Shown: positions 26,951 to 37,690, numbered from the stretch's first letter. The stretch is 64,000 bases of DNA from Pseudomonas protegens (GCF_013407925.2 NZ_CP060201.1:2170001-2234000), one strand, 5' to 3'. Numbers and translations are program-made. The notes: generated by a model from the sequence alone, not told the origin.

Positions 26951-28576
26951 ATGTTCAAGAAAGCAGTCCTTCCGTTTTTAGTCAGCGCCGGCTTGCTTGC
27001 CAGTGCCCCCTTCGCCCAGGCGGCGACTAACCTGGTGTTCTGCTCTGAAGGGAGCCCGGCCGGTTTCGACCCAGGCCAGTACACCACCGGAACCGACTTC
27101 GACGCCTCAGCCGAAACCCTGTACAACCGCCTCAGCCAGTTCGAACGTGGCGGCACCGCCGTCATCCCGGGCCTGGCCACCAGCTGGGACATCTCGGACG
27201 ACGGCCTGACCTACACCTTCCATCTGCGTGAAGGCGTCAAGTTCCACACCACGCCCTACTTCACCCCGACCCGTACCTTCAACGCCGATGACGTGCTGTT
27301 CACCTTCAACCGCATGCTCGACAAGGACATGCCGTTCCGTAAGGCCTACCCCACCGAATTCCCGTACTTCACCGACATGGGGATGGACACCAACATCACC
27401 AAGGTCGAGAAGCTCGACGACAAGACCGTCAAGTTCACCCTGAAGACCGTGGACGCCGCGTTCATCCAGAACCTGGCCATGAGCTTCGCCTCGATCCAGT
27501 CCGCCGAGTACGCCGACAAGCTGCTCAAAGAAGGCAAGGCCAGCGACATCAACCAGAAGCCGATCGGCACTGGCCCGTTCGTGTTCAAGAGCTACCAGAA
27601 AGACTCCAACATCCGCTACACCGGCAACAAGGACTACTGGAAGCCTGAAGACGTGAAGATCGACAACCTGATCTTCGCCATCACCACCGACCCATCGGTG
27701 CGCATTCAAAAGCTGAAGAAGAACGAATGCCAGGTGACCCTGTTCCCGCGTCCGGCCGACCTCAAGGCGCTCAAGGAAGACAAGGACCTGAAGATGCCTG
27801 AACAGGCCGGCTTCAACCTCGGCTACATCGCCTACAACGTGATGCCGGTGCTCAAGGGCCGTACCGACGCCAACCCGCTGGCCGACCTCAAGGTTCGCCA
27901 GGCACTGGACATGGCCGTCAACAAGCCGCAAATCATCGACTCGGTCTACCAGGGCGCCGGCCAGCTGGCGGTCAACGCCATGCCACCGACCCAGTGGTCC
28001 TACGACACCACCATCAAGGACGCCAAGTACGACCCTGAGAAAGCCAAGCAGTTGCTCAAGGAAGCCGGCATCAAGGAAGGCACCCAGATCACCCTGTGGG
28101 CCATGCCGGTACAACGCCCCTACAACCCCAACGCCAAGCTGATGGCGGAAATGCTGCAGTCCGACTGGGCCAAGATCGGACTCAAGGTCAACATCGTCAG
28201 CTACGAGTGGGGCGAGTACATCAAGCGCTCCAAGGGCGGCGAGAACCAGGCCATGATCATTGGCTGGAGCGGTGACAACGGTGACCCCGACAACTGGCTC
28301 GGCACCCTGTTCGGCTGCGATGCGCTCAATGGCAACAACTTCTCGAAATGGTGCGACAAGCCTTACGACGCGCTGATCAAGCAAGCCAAGGCCACGTCGG
28401 ATGTGGCCAAACGCACCGAGCTGTACAAGCAGGCGCAACACATCCTCAAAGACGCCGTTCCGATGACACCTATCGCACACTCGACGGTGTTCCAACCCAT
28501 GCGCGCCAACGTGCAGGACTTCAAGATCAGCCCCTTCGGCTTGAACTCCTTCTATGGTGTCAGCATCGGCAAATAA
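26951..28576 (+). CDS. dppA: Dipeptide ABC transporter periplasmic binding protein (first copy)
   Basis: This 541-residue family-5 solute-binding protein has a signal peptide (residues 1-24, ending FAQA). It has the DppA/OppA fold signatures VFCSEGSPAGFDPGQY and LREGVKFHTTPYF, and a C-terminal GWSGDNGDPDNWLGTLFGCDA ligand-binding region. It should capture di- or tripeptides in the periplasm for DppBCDF encoded downstream. The ATG at 26951 is used; an upstream in-frame ATG would add eight residues before the signal peptide. It is the first of three paralogous binding proteins in the locus, closest to the second copy. An A-rich sequence just upstream resembles a Crc/Hfq site. A terminator-like hairpin follows. 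Confidence 0.93.
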   Translation: MFKKAVLPFLVSAGLLASAPFAQAATNLVFCSEGSPAGFDPGQYTTGTDFDASAETLYNRLSQFERGGTAVIPGLATSWDISDDGLTYTFHLREGVKFHTTPYFTPTRTFNADDVLFTFNRMLDKDMPFRKAYPTEFPYFTDMGMDTNITKVEKLDDKTVKFTLKTVDAAFIQNLAMSFASIQSAEYADKLLKEGKASDINQKPIGTGPFVFKSYQKDSNIRYTGNKDYWKPEDVKIDNLIFAITTDPSVRIQKLKKNECQVTLFPRPADLKALKEDKDLKMPEQAGFNLGYIAYNVMPVLKGRTDANPLADLKVRQALDMAVNKPQIIDSVYQGAGQLAVNAMPPTQWSYDTTIKDAKYDPEKAKQLLKEAGIKEGTQITLWAMPVQRPYNPNAKLMAEMLQSDWAKIGLKVNIVSYEWGEYIKRSKGGENQAMIIGWSGDNGDPDNWLGTLFGCDALNGNNFSKWCDKPYDALIKQAKATSDVAKRTELYKQAQHILKDAVPMTPIAHSTVFQPMRANVQDFKISPFGLNSFYGVSIGK

Positions 28577-28583
28577 GGCCCGG

Positions 28584-28616
28584 CAACGGCGGCGTCCCTG
28601 ACGTCGCCGTTGTTTT
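28584..28616 (+). terminator. Intrinsic terminator after first dppA
   Basis: CAACGGCGgCGTC, loop CCT, GACGtCGCCGTTG and TTTT form a long stem with a short T-run 8 bases after the stop. It would separate most transcription of the first binding protein from the second. Confidence 0.75.
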
Positions 28617-28884
28617 ACCGGCCCGCACAGTAAGCACCCGGCCTACCTTCGACATACCGCCTCGGCAAAGAGCGGTCCCGCGAATTTACAGCCGATTCTT
28701 ACAGGGCTTTCAGGCACAGCGGATATACGCCCCGGCCTTCGACCCTTAACGTCGAGGCCAGGCAAGGCTGCGTCTGTCGGCGGACCTTTGCTACAGCCAT
28801 GGTTTGGCATCAATGACCTGTACAGGCTCCAGGAAGGAGCCAGGGTCGATTGATCATCACAACAAAAAATGGAGATGGACCGTT
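28617..28884. other. Spacer upstream of second dppA
   Basis: About 270 bases without a gene. A small hairpin (GGCTCC-aggaa-GGAGCC, near 28829-28845) lies before the translation start. A perfect AAnAAnAA element (28861-28868) sits 12 bases upstream of the start region. The spacer probably contains its own promoter; I could not single out one convincing -35/-10 pair. Confidence 0.4.
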
Positions 28885-30486
28885 ATGCGTCATTCCCTGA
28901 TTTTCTCGGCCCTGGTAGGGAGCAGCCTGCTGGCCGCCAGCGCTACCGGCGGCGCCGCCGAGCGCAGCCTGGTGTTCTGTTCCGAAGGCAGCCCGGCGGG
29001 CTTTGACACGGCGCAATACACCACCGCCACCGACAACGACGCCGCCGAGCCGCTGTACAACCGCCTGGTGGAATTCGAGAAGGGCGCGACCAACGTGCTG
29101 CCCGCCCTGGCCAAAAGCTGGGACATTTCCGAGGACGGCCTCACCTACCGCTTTCACCTGCGTGAAGGGGTGAAGTTCCACAGCACCCCGTACTTCAAGC
29201 CCACCCGCGACCTCAACGCCGACGACGTGCTGTTCACCTTCAACCGCATGCTCGACGCCAATCACCCATTCCGTAAGGCCTACCCGACAGAGTTTCCCTA
29301 CTTCAACGGCATGAGCCTGAACAAGAACATCGCCAAGGTCGAGAAAACCGATCCGCTGACCGTGGTCATGACCCTCAATAGCGTGGACGCGGCGTTCATC
29401 CAGAACCTGGCCATGAGCTTTGCCGCGATCCTCTCCGCCGAATACGCCGAGCAACTGCTCAAGGCCGGCACCCCGAGCCTGATCAACCAGAAGCCCATCG
29501 GCACCGGACCGTTCGTGTTCCAGCGCTATCAGAAAGACTCGCAGATCCGCTACGCCGCCAACCCGCACTATTGGGACCCGAGCCGGGTCAAGCTCGACCG
29601 GTTGATCTTCGCCATCAACACCGACGCCTCGGTACGGGTGCAGAAGCTGCGGGCCGGCGAATGCCAGGTGACCCTGCACCCGCGCCCCGCGGATATCGAT
29701 GCGCTGAAAAACGACCCAAAACTGCAAGTCATCGAGAAGCCCGGCTTCAACCTCGGCTACATCGCCTACAACGTGCAACACAAACCCTTCGACCGCCTCG
29801 AAGTGCGCCAGGCACTGGACATGGCGGTGAACAAGCCCAGCATCCTCAACGCCGTGTACCAGGGGGCCGGCCAGCTGGCGGTCAACGCCATGCCACCGAC
29901 CCAGTGGTCCTACGACGAAACCATCAAGGACGCGGCCTACAACCCGGAAAAGGCCCGCGAACTGCTCAAGGCCGCCGGGGTCAAGGAAGGCACGGAAATC
30001 ACCCTCTGGGCCATGCCCGTGCAGCGTCCCTACAACCCCAATGCCAAGCTGATGGCGGAAATGCTGCAGTCCGACTGGGCGAAGATCGGCCTCAAGGTGA
30101 AGATCGTCAGCTACGAATGGGGCGAGTACATCAAGCGCACCAAGAATGGCGAACACGACATCAGCCTGATCGGCTGGACCGGAGACAACGGCGACCCGGA
30201 CAACTGGCTGGGCACCCTGTACAGCTGTGACGCCATCGGCGGCAACAACTACTCCATGTGGTGCGACCCGCAGTACGACAAGCTGATCAAGCAAGCCAAG
30301 CTAGTGACCGACCGCCAGCAACGCACCGAGCTTTATAAACAAGCCCAACAGCTGCTCAAGCAGCAGGTGCCGATCACGCCGGTGGCCCACTCGACGATCA
30401 GTCAGCCATTGAGCGCGAAAGTCGAGGGTTTCAAGGTCAGTCCTTTCGGCCGCAACACCTTCTCGGGTGTCAGCCTGGCCCCATAA
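28885..30486 (+). CDS. dppA: Dipeptide ABC transporter periplasmic binding protein (second copy)
   Basis: This 533-residue family-5 solute-binding protein is closely related to the one just upstream; both share FRKAYPTEFPYF, QLAVNAMPPTQWSYD and the GDNGDPDNWLGTLYSCDA-like ligand region. A signal peptide covers residues 1-24 (SATGGAAE). The ATG at 28885 is preceded by a weak GGAGATGG site; a longer in-frame start has no leader-like sequence. Multiple binding proteins feeding one DppBCDF channel, each with its own peptide range, are known in P. aeruginosa. Some tracts are identical to the first copy at the DNA level, which suggests gene conversion. Confidence 0.92.
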   Translation: MRHSLIFSALVGSSLLAASATGGAAERSLVFCSEGSPAGFDTAQYTTATDNDAAEPLYNRLVEFEKGATNVLPALAKSWDISEDGLTYRFHLREGVKFHSTPYFKPTRDLNADDVLFTFNRMLDANHPFRKAYPTEFPYFNGMSLNKNIAKVEKTDPLTVVMTLNSVDAAFIQNLAMSFAAILSAEYAEQLLKAGTPSLINQKPIGTGPFVFQRYQKDSQIRYAANPHYWDPSRVKLDRLIFAINTDASVRVQKLRAGECQVTLHPRPADIDALKNDPKLQVIEKPGFNLGYIAYNVQHKPFDRLEVRQALDMAVNKPSILNAVYQGAGQLAVNAMPPTQWSYDETIKDAAYNPEKARELLKAAGVKEGTEITLWAMPVQRPYNPNAKLMAEMLQSDWAKIGLKVKIVSYEWGEYIKRTKNGEHDISLIGWTGDNGDPDNWLGTLYSCDAIGGNNYSMWCDPQYDKLIKQAKLVTDRQQRTELYKQAQQLLKQQVPITPVAHSTISQPLSAKVEGFKVSPFGRNTFSGVSLAP

Positions 30487-30503
30487 CCGATGAGTCAAAA
30501 CCT

Positions 30504-30524
30504 TGAGGACGATTTTCGTCCTCA
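30504..30524. terminator. Short hairpin after second dppA
   Basis: TGAGGACGA, loop TTT, TCGTCCTCA lies 18 bases after the stop. It has no T-run, so it may be an mRNA 3'-end stabiliser or a weak terminator. Confidence 0.45.
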
Positions 30525-30562
30525 CGTAGGCGCTTTGCCTGAATTCGGCGATCAAGCCGCAT

Positions 30563-30574
30563 GCAAACGTTTGC
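30563..30574. promoter_or_regulatory. LacI/GalR-type palindrome upstream of the porin gene
   Basis: GCAAACGTTTGC is a perfect 12-bp palindrome with a central CG, flanked by further imperfect symmetry (GCAT/GATGC). It lies 79 bases before the porin ATG. Palindromes of this form are operators of LacI/GalR-family regulators. Confidence 0.5.
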
Positions 30575-30652
30575 GATGCCGTGAATGAGTTCCAAAAACC
30601 AGCCGGCCGAAAAAAACCGGCATCTAAAAAAGAAAATAAAGGAGCTTCACCC

Positions 30653-32059
30653 ATGAAACTGAGCAGCAGCGCATTGTTAGCCTTAGCTATCAGTAGCATC
30701 ACCGCCACGGCCTATGCGGAGAACGTCAGCCAGGATTTCGTCCCGACTGTACAGAACAGCACCAACGCCCAGGCTGAGGCCAAGGGTTTCGTCGAAGGGC
30801 AGAGCCTGTCGGGCACCACGCGCAACTGGTACGCCAACGAGCTGAAACGCCGCAATGACCGTTTTTCGTACAACCACAATGGCGTCGATACCTCGACTCC
30901 GCGTCGCATCAACTGGGTCCAGGGCACCATCCTCAACTACAGCTCCGGTTTCACCGAAGGCACCGTGGGGGTCAGCACCGAAGTCGCGGCCTACAACGCC
31001 ATTGCCCTGGATCGCGACCGCAAGGACATCGCCGGCAAGAACAACCGCACCCTGACCCATTCCGACGGCGACGCCGTGGGCCAGTGGAGCAAGCTCGGTC
31101 TGGCCAACGTCAAGTTCCGCGTATCCAACACCACCCTGACCGCCGGCCGGCAGAACTTCAGCACGCCGATCGTCGACGTCATCGGCAACCGTGCGCTGCC
31201 TTCGAGCTTCGAAGGGGTGAGCATCCACAGCGAAGAGTTCAACAACCTGTCGTTCGATGCCGGCACCTTCGACCGGGTATCGCCACGGACCGAACAGAGC
31301 CTGTCGAAATTCCGTTCCGAGTACACCAGCAACACCGCCGAGACTGACCGCGTGAGCATCGTCGGCCTCAACTACCAGCCGCTGAAAAGCCTGAAGACCA
31401 GCCTCTACGCCTCCAAGGTGGAAGACTTCTGGAACCAGTACTACTTCGGCGCCACCCACGAGCTGGGCGACAGCTCGGTGCTGAGCCTGACCACCGGCCT
31501 GAACTACTACAAGACCGTCGACACCGGCAAGAAAGAGATGGGCGAAATCGACAACGATACCTACTCCCTGTCCATGGGGCTGACCCACCAGGCCCACAGC
31601 CTGACCTTCTCGTACCAGGAAGTCAGCGGCAACGAGTACTTCGACTACCTGCACGAAACCAACGGCATCTACCTGGCCAACTCCCTGCTCTCGGACTTCA
31701 ACGGCCCGAACGAGAAATCCTTCCAGATCGCCTACGGCCTGAACATGGCCGAATACGGCGTGCCTGGCCTCAAGTTCAACGTCTACCAGGCTCGCGGCTG
31801 GGGCATCGACGGCACCCACTACACCGGCAGCGCCTACGGCGGCATCAACTCCGAAGGCAAACTCTACGGCGTGAGGACCATGGATGGCGAAACCCACTAC
31901 GAATACGGCATCGGCGCCTCCTACGCCGTGCAGAGCGGGCCACTCAAAGCCACCGCGATCCGTGCCACCTACACCACGCACCGCGCCAGCAAGAACCAGG
32001 CCGACGGCAACATCAACGAGTTCCGCCTGGTTACCACCATCCCGTTCAACATTCTCTAA
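30653..32059 (+). CDS. opdP: OprD-family outer-membrane porin of the peptide locus (OpdP-like)
   Basis: This 468-residue protein has a signal peptide (residues 1-22, ending AYAE) and an 18-strand OprD-type barrel. Family features include the N-terminal SGTTRNWYANEL and the terminal aromatic-ended strand (FRLVTTIPFNIL). OprD proteins are substrate-specific channels for amino acids and small peptides. The OpdP member of P. aeruginosa lies in the same dpp locus and takes up glycine-glutamate dipeptide and carbapenems. The position between two binding-protein genes supports that assignment. The ATG follows AAAGGAGCTTCACCC. A LacI-type palindrome and an A-rich Crc-like element lie upstream. Confidence 0.88.
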   Translation: MKLSSSALLALAISSITATAYAENVSQDFVPTVQNSTNAQAEAKGFVEGQSLSGTTRNWYANELKRRNDRFSYNHNGVDTSTPRRINWVQGTILNYSSGFTEGTVGVSTEVAAYNAIALDRDRKDIAGKNNRTLTHSDGDAVGQWSKLGLANVKFRVSNTTLTAGRQNFSTPIVDVIGNRALPSSFEGVSIHSEEFNNLSFDAGTFDRVSPRTEQSLSKFRSEYTSNTAETDRVSIVGLNYQPLKSLKTSLYASKVEDFWNQYYFGATHELGDSSVLSLTTGLNYYKTVDTGKKEMGEIDNDTYSLSMGLTHQAHSLTFSYQEVSGNEYFDYLHETNGIYLANSLLSDFNGPNEKSFQIAYGLNMAEYGVPGLKFNVYQARGWGIDGTHYTGSAYGGINSEGKLYGVRTMDGETHYEYGIGASYAVQSGPLKATAIRATYTTHRASKNQADGNINEFRLVTTIPFNIL

Positions 32060-32137
32060 GCCACCAGTTGAAGGGCGGGTTCATGACGAATCCGCCGTTC
32101 AAGCTAATCTGGTTCAATCGATTGCAGAGGGTTCCTG

Positions 32138-33733
32138 ATGAACATGCTTCCCCTGAAAGCGGCCATTGGCGCCGCCCTGCTGAGCGCCGCCCTGGGCGCC
32201 ACAGCCAAACCCTTGGTGGTCTGTACCGAAGCCAGCCCGGAAGGCTTCGATATGGTCCAGTACACGACTGCAGTCACGGCCGACGCAGTGGCGGAAACCA
32301 TCTTCAACCGGCTGGTGGACTTCAAGCCCGGCACCACTGACATCGAGCCCGCCCTGGCCGAGTCCTGGGACATCAGCCCGGACGGCCTGCAATACACCTT
32401 CCACCTGCGCAAGGGTGTCAAGTTCCACAGCACCGACTACTTCACCCCGACCCGCGACATGAATGCCGACGACGTGCTCTGGAGCTTCCAGCGCCAGCTG
32501 GACCCGAAGCACCCCTGGCATGACAAGTCCAGCGTGGGCTTCCCCTACTTCGAAAGCATGGGCTTCAAGGAACTGCTCAAAAGCGTCGAAAAGACCGACG
32601 AGCACACCGTGGTCTTCACCCTGACCCGCCGCGAGGCACCGTTCCTGGCCGACATCGCCATGGCCTTCTCATCGATCTACCCGGCGGAATACGCCGACAA
32701 GCTGCTCAAGGAAGGCAAGACAGCCGACCTCAACAGCAAGCCCATCGGCACCGGCCCCTTCATTTTCACGCGTTACGCCAAGGACGCCCAGGTCCGCTTC
32801 AAGGCCAACCCGGACTACTTCCGCGGCAAGCCACCGGCCGACCCGCTGGTACTGGCGATCACCACCGACAACAACGTGCGCCTGCAGAAGCTCAAGGCCA
32901 ACGAGTGCCAGGTTGCCCTGTACCCCAAGCCCGATGACATTCCCAGCATCAAGGCCGACCCCAACCTCAAGGTCGACGAACTGGCGGCCATGACCACCGG
33001 CTACATCGCCATGAACACCACCCGCCCATACATGAGCGACGTGCGGGTACGCAAAGCCATCGACATCGCCTTCGACAAGGAAGCCTACGTCAACAGCCTC
33101 TACGGCAAAGGCAACGCGCTGATCGGCACCGGCCCTTACCCGCCGACCCTGCTGGGCTTCAACAACAGCCTGAAGAATCCGCCCCGGGATCTGGACAAGG
33201 CCCGGGCCCTGCTCAAGGAAGCCGGGGTGCCGGATGGTACGGTGATCACCCTGTTCACCCGCAACGGCGGCGGCCCGACCAACCCCAATCCCCTGCTGGG
33301 CGCGCAGATGATGCAGGCCGACCTGGCCAAGATCGGCCTCAAGCTCGATATCCGCGTCATGGAATGGGGCGAGATGCTCAAGCGTGCGAAAAACGGCGAA
33401 CACGATATGGTGTCGGCCGGCTGGGCTGGGGATAACGGTGACCCGGACAACTTCCTGACCCCGAACCTGAGTTGTGACGCAGCGAAAAACGGCGAAAACT
33501 ACGCCCGCTGGTGCAATAAGGAGTTCCAGCAGCTGATCGACCAGGCCCGCGCCGACGCTGAACCTGCCAAGCGCGCCGCGCTCTATGAAAAAGCACTGCT
33601 GGTTTTCCAACAGGACCAACCCTGGATTCCCATGGCCTATCCGAAAATGTTCACCGCCATGCGCAAGAACGTCGAGGGTTACCACCAGAGCCCCCTGACC
33701 ACCAACAACTTCGCGACCACCCAAGTGAAGTGA
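32138..33733 (+). CDS. dppA: Dipeptide ABC transporter periplasmic binding protein (third copy)
   Basis: This 531-residue family-5 binding protein has a signal peptide (residues 1-23). The signatures are VVCTEASPEGFDMVQYTTAV and GWAGDNGDPDNFLTPNLSCDA. It differs from the two upstream copies: it has the E. coli DppA-like TRNGGGPTNPNPLLGAQ region instead of their MPVQRPYNPNAK region. It is therefore the best candidate for the general dipeptide receptor of the permease encoded directly after it. The gap to dppB contains a stable hairpin that should raise the binding protein over the permease. Confidence 0.93.
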   Translation: MNMLPLKAAIGAALLSAALGATAKPLVVCTEASPEGFDMVQYTTAVTADAVAETIFNRLVDFKPGTTDIEPALAESWDISPDGLQYTFHLRKGVKFHSTDYFTPTRDMNADDVLWSFQRQLDPKHPWHDKSSVGFPYFESMGFKELLKSVEKTDEHTVVFTLTRREAPFLADIAMAFSSIYPAEYADKLLKEGKTADLNSKPIGTGPFIFTRYAKDAQVRFKANPDYFRGKPPADPLVLAITTDNNVRLQKLKANECQVALYPKPDDIPSIKADPNLKVDELAAMTTGYIAMNTTRPYMSDVRVRKAIDIAFDKEAYVNSLYGKGNALIGTGPYPPTLLGFNNSLKNPPRDLDKARALLKEAGVPDGTVITLFTRNGGGPTNPNPLLGAQMMQADLAKIGLKLDIRVMEWGEMLKRAKNGEHDMVSAGWAGDNGDPDNFLTPNLSCDAAKNGENYARWCNKEFQQLIDQARADAEPAKRAALYEKALLVFQQDQPWIPMAYPKMFTAMRKNVEGYHQSPLTTNNFATTQVK

Positions 33734-33742
33734 TAAGAAACG

Positions 33743-33772
33743 CCCGCCGCCCTTGACCCCAAGGGTGGCGGG
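33743..33772 (+). repeat. Intercistronic stem-loop between dppA and dppB
   Basis: CCCGCCGCCCTT, loop GACCCC, AAGGGTGGCGGG pair over 12 bp with one G-U. Such hairpins after binding-protein genes commonly protect the upstream message or attenuate readthrough. Confidence 0.65.
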
Positions 33773-33806
33773 TACGCCTAACCGGCTGATTGAGGTACTT
33801 CAGAAG

Positions 33807-34817
33807 ATGTTTAGTTTTATTGCCCGCCGTGTGGGGTTGTTGATCCCCACATTCTTCGGCATCACCTTGCTGACCTTCGCCTTGATACGCATGATTCCCG
33901 GCGACCCCGTGGAAGTCATGATGGGCGAGCGTCGGGTCGACCCCGAGATGCATGCCCAGGCAATGGAACGCCTTGGATTGAACAAGCCGCTGTACGCCCA
34001 GTACCTGGACTACATCGGCAAGCTGGCCCACGGTGACCTGGGTGAATCCCTGCGCACCCGCACCAGCGTGTGGAGCGAGTTCACCTCGCTGTTCCCCGCG
34101 ACCCTGGAGCTGTCCATGGCCGCCCTGCTGTTCGCCGGCATCATCGGGCTGCTGGCCGGGGTGATCGCCGCCCTCAAGCGAGGGTCACTGTTCGACCACG
34201 GGGTGATGGGCATCTCCCTGGCGGGCTATTCGATGCCGATCTTCTGGTGGGGCCTGATCCTGATCATGTTCTTCTCGGTGAGCCTGGGCTGGACCCCGGT
34301 GTCCGGGCGTATCGACCTGCTCTACGACATCGAGCCCAGAACCGGCTTCATGCTCATCGACACCCTGCTGGCCAAAGACACCGACGCCTTCTTCGACGCC
34401 CTGCAGCACCTGATCCTGCCGGCCATCGTCCTGGGCACCATTCCCCTGGCGGTGATCGCGCGGATGACCCGCTCCTCGATGCTCGAAGTGCTGCGCGAGG
34501 ACTACATCCGCACCGCCAAGGCCAAGGGCCTGTCGCCGGCGCGAGTGGTATTCGTCCACGGCCTGCGCAACGCCTTGATTCCGGTACTGACCGTGGTCGG
34601 CCTGCAAGTCGGCACCCTGCTGGCCGGGGCGGTCCTGACAGAAACCATCTTTTCCTGGCCGGGCATCGGCAAGTGGCTGATCGAAGCCATCGGCGCCCGC
34701 GACTATCCCGTGGTGCAGAACGGCATCCTGCTGATCGCCTGTCTGGTGATCATGGTCAACTTCGTGGTGGACATCCTCTACGGCTTTGCCAACCCACGCA
34801 TCCGTCATCAGCGCTGA
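33807..34817 (+). CDS. dppB: Dipeptide ABC transporter permease DppB
   Basis: This 336-residue inner-membrane protein has six membrane segments. The EAA-type cytoplasmic loop is DYIRTAKAKGLSPARVVFVHGLRNALIP. The N-terminal FIARRVGLLIPTFFGITLLTF is the usual DppB/OppB start. Length agrees with E. coli DppB (339). The ATG at 33807 is the only one that gives this start. It pairs with DppC to form the channel. Confidence 0.95.
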   Translation: MFSFIARRVGLLIPTFFGITLLTFALIRMIPGDPVEVMMGERRVDPEMHAQAMERLGLNKPLYAQYLDYIGKLAHGDLGESLRTRTSVWSEFTSLFPATLELSMAALLFAGIIGLLAGVIAALKRGSLFDHGVMGISLAGYSMPIFWWGLILIMFFSVSLGWTPVSGRIDLLYDIEPRTGFMLIDTLLAKDTDAFFDALQHLILPAIVLGTIPLAVIARMTRSSMLEVLREDYIRTAKAKGLSPARVVFVHGLRNALIPVLTVVGLQVGTLLAGAVLTETIFSWPGIGKWLIEAIGARDYPVVQNGILLIACLVIMVNFVVDILYGFANPRIRHQR

Positions 34818-34828
34818 GATCAAGACTA

Positions 34829-35740
34829 ATGAGCACTCCAACTTCCTCAGTAGCAGTCGATCAAAGCCTGCTCTATCCGTCCGTGTACAAAGAATTCTGG
34901 CAGCACTTCTCGCGCAACAAGGGCGCGGTGGCCGGCCTGCTGTTCATGCTGCTGATCGTGTTCTGCGCGCTGTTCGCCCCCTGGGTGGCGCCGCACAACC
35001 CCAGCGAGCAATACCGCGACTTCCTGCTGACCCCGCCGGCCTGGCTCGAAGGCGGGCAGATGCAGTTCCTGCTGGGTACCGATGAGCTGGGCCGCGACCT
35101 ACTGTCGCGACTGATCCAGGGTTCGCGCCTGTCGCTGCTGATCGGCCTGTCGTCGGTGGTGATGTCGCTGATCCCGGGAATCCTCCTGGGCCTGTTCGCC
35201 GGTTTCTTCCCGCGCTTGCTCGGCCCGACCATCATGCGCCTGATGGACATCATGCTGGCCCTGCCCTCGCTGCTGCTGGCCGTGGCGATTGTCGCCATCC
35301 TCGGCCCAGGCCTGATCAACACCGTGATCGCCATCGCCGTGGTGTCCCTGCCCTCCTATGTGCGCCTGACCCGCGCCGCGGTGATGGGCGAGATCAACCG
35401 CGACTACGTGACCGCCGCGCGCCTGGCCGGTGCCGGCCTGCCGCGCCTGATGTTCATCACCGTGCTGCCCAACTGCATGGCGCCGCTGATCGTCCAGGCC
35501 ACCTTGAGCTTCTCCTCGGCCATCCTCGACGCCGCCGCCCTGGGCTTCCTCGGCCTGGGCGTACAACCGCCGACTCCGGAGTGGGGCACCATGCTGGCCT
35601 CGGCTCGCGACTACATCGAACGCGCCTGGTGGGTGGTGAGCCTGCCGGGCCTGACCATTTTGCTCAGCGTGCTGGCAATCAACCTGATGGGCGACGGCCT
35701 GCGCGATGCGCTGGACCCGAAACTCAAGAACGCCGCCTGA
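34829..35740 (+). CDS. dppC: Dipeptide ABC transporter permease DppC
   Basis: This 303-residue permease has an N-terminal OppC-type segment ([20 protein letters not shown]) and six membrane segments in all. The EAA loop is [28 protein letters not shown]. It starts 11 bases after dppB and is followed by dppD after 10 bases, so the transporter genes form one compact unit. The length is normal. Confidence 0.95.
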   Translation: MSTPTSSVAVDQSLLYPSVYKEFWQHFSRNKGAVAGLLFMLLIVFCALFAPWVAPHNPSEQYRDFLLTPPAWLEGGQMQFLLGTDELGRDLLSRLIQGSRLSLLIGLSSVVMSLIPGILLGLFAGFFPRLLGPTIMRLMDIMLALPSLLLAVAIVAILGPGLINTVIAIAVVSLPSYVRLTRAAVMGEINRDYVTAARLAGAGLPRLMFITVLPNCMAPLIVQATLSFSSAILDAAALGFLGLGVQPPTPEWGTMLASARDYIERAWWVVSLPGLTILLSVLAINLMGDGLRDALDPKLKNAA

Positions 35741-35750
35741 GGAGATTCCC

Positions 35751-36718
35751 ATGTCACTGCTCGAAATCAAGAATCTCAATGTCCGTTTCGGCGACGCCAC
35801 GGCGGTGCCGGTGGTCGATGGCCTCGACCTCAAGGTCGACAAGGGCGAAGTGCTGGCCATTGTCGGCGAGTCCGGCTCCGGCAAGTCGGTGACCATGATG
35901 GCCCTGATGGGCCTGATCGAGCACCCCGGCATCGTCACCGCCGATGCCTTGAGCTTTGACGGTCGCGACATGCTCAAGCTCAGCGCCCGCCAGCGCCGGC
36001 AGATCGTCGGCAAGGACCTGGCCATGGTCTTCCAGGACCCGATGACCGCGCTCAACCCCAGCTACACCGTGGGCTTCCAGATCGAGGAAGTGCTGCGCCT
36101 GCACCTGAAAATGTCCAGCAAGGCCGCGCGCAAGCGTGCCATCGAACTGCTGGAGAAGGTCGAGATCCCCGGCGCCGCCAGCCGCATGGACGCCTACCCG
36201 CACCAGCTGTCCGGCGGCATGAGCCAGCGAGTGGCGATCGCCATGGCGATTGCCGGCGAACCCAAGCTGCTGATTGCCGATGAACCCACCACCGCCCTGG
36301 ACGTGACCATCCAGGCGCAGATCATGGAACTGCTGCTCAACCTGCAACAGGAACAGAACATGGGCCTGGTGCTGATCACCCACGACCTGGCCGTGGTCGC
36401 CGAAACCGCCCAGCGCGTGTGCGTGATGTACGCCGGGCAAGCCGTGGAAGTCGGCCAGGTGCCGCAGCTGTTCGACATCCCCGCGCACCCCTACAGCGAA
36501 GCGCTGCTGGCGGCGATTCCCGAGCACAGCCTGGGCGCCACCCGCCTGTCGACCCTGCCGGGTATCGTCCCCGGGCGTTACGACCGGCCCCAGGGTTGCC
36601 TGCTGTCGCCGCGTTGCCCCTACGCCCAGGACAACTGCCGCCAGCAGCGTCCAAGCCTTGATCCGCAAGCCGCCAGCCTGGTGCGCTGCTTCTATCCGCT
36701 GAATCAGGAGGTGGCGTA

Positions 36719-36719
<1 letters not shown>
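35751..36719 (+). CDS. dppD: Dipeptide ABC transporter ATPase DppD
   Basis: This 322-residue ATPase has Walker [10 protein letters not shown] (residues about 39-47), the signature [15 protein letters not shown], Walker [13 protein letters not shown] and the switch histidine in LITHDLAVV. The C-terminal oligopeptide-ATPase extension has the cysteine cluster [14 protein letters not shown], typical of DppD/OppD and thought to hold a metal cluster. Its stop overlaps the dppF start (TAATG). Confidence 0.95.
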
Positions 36720-37690
<971 letters not shown>

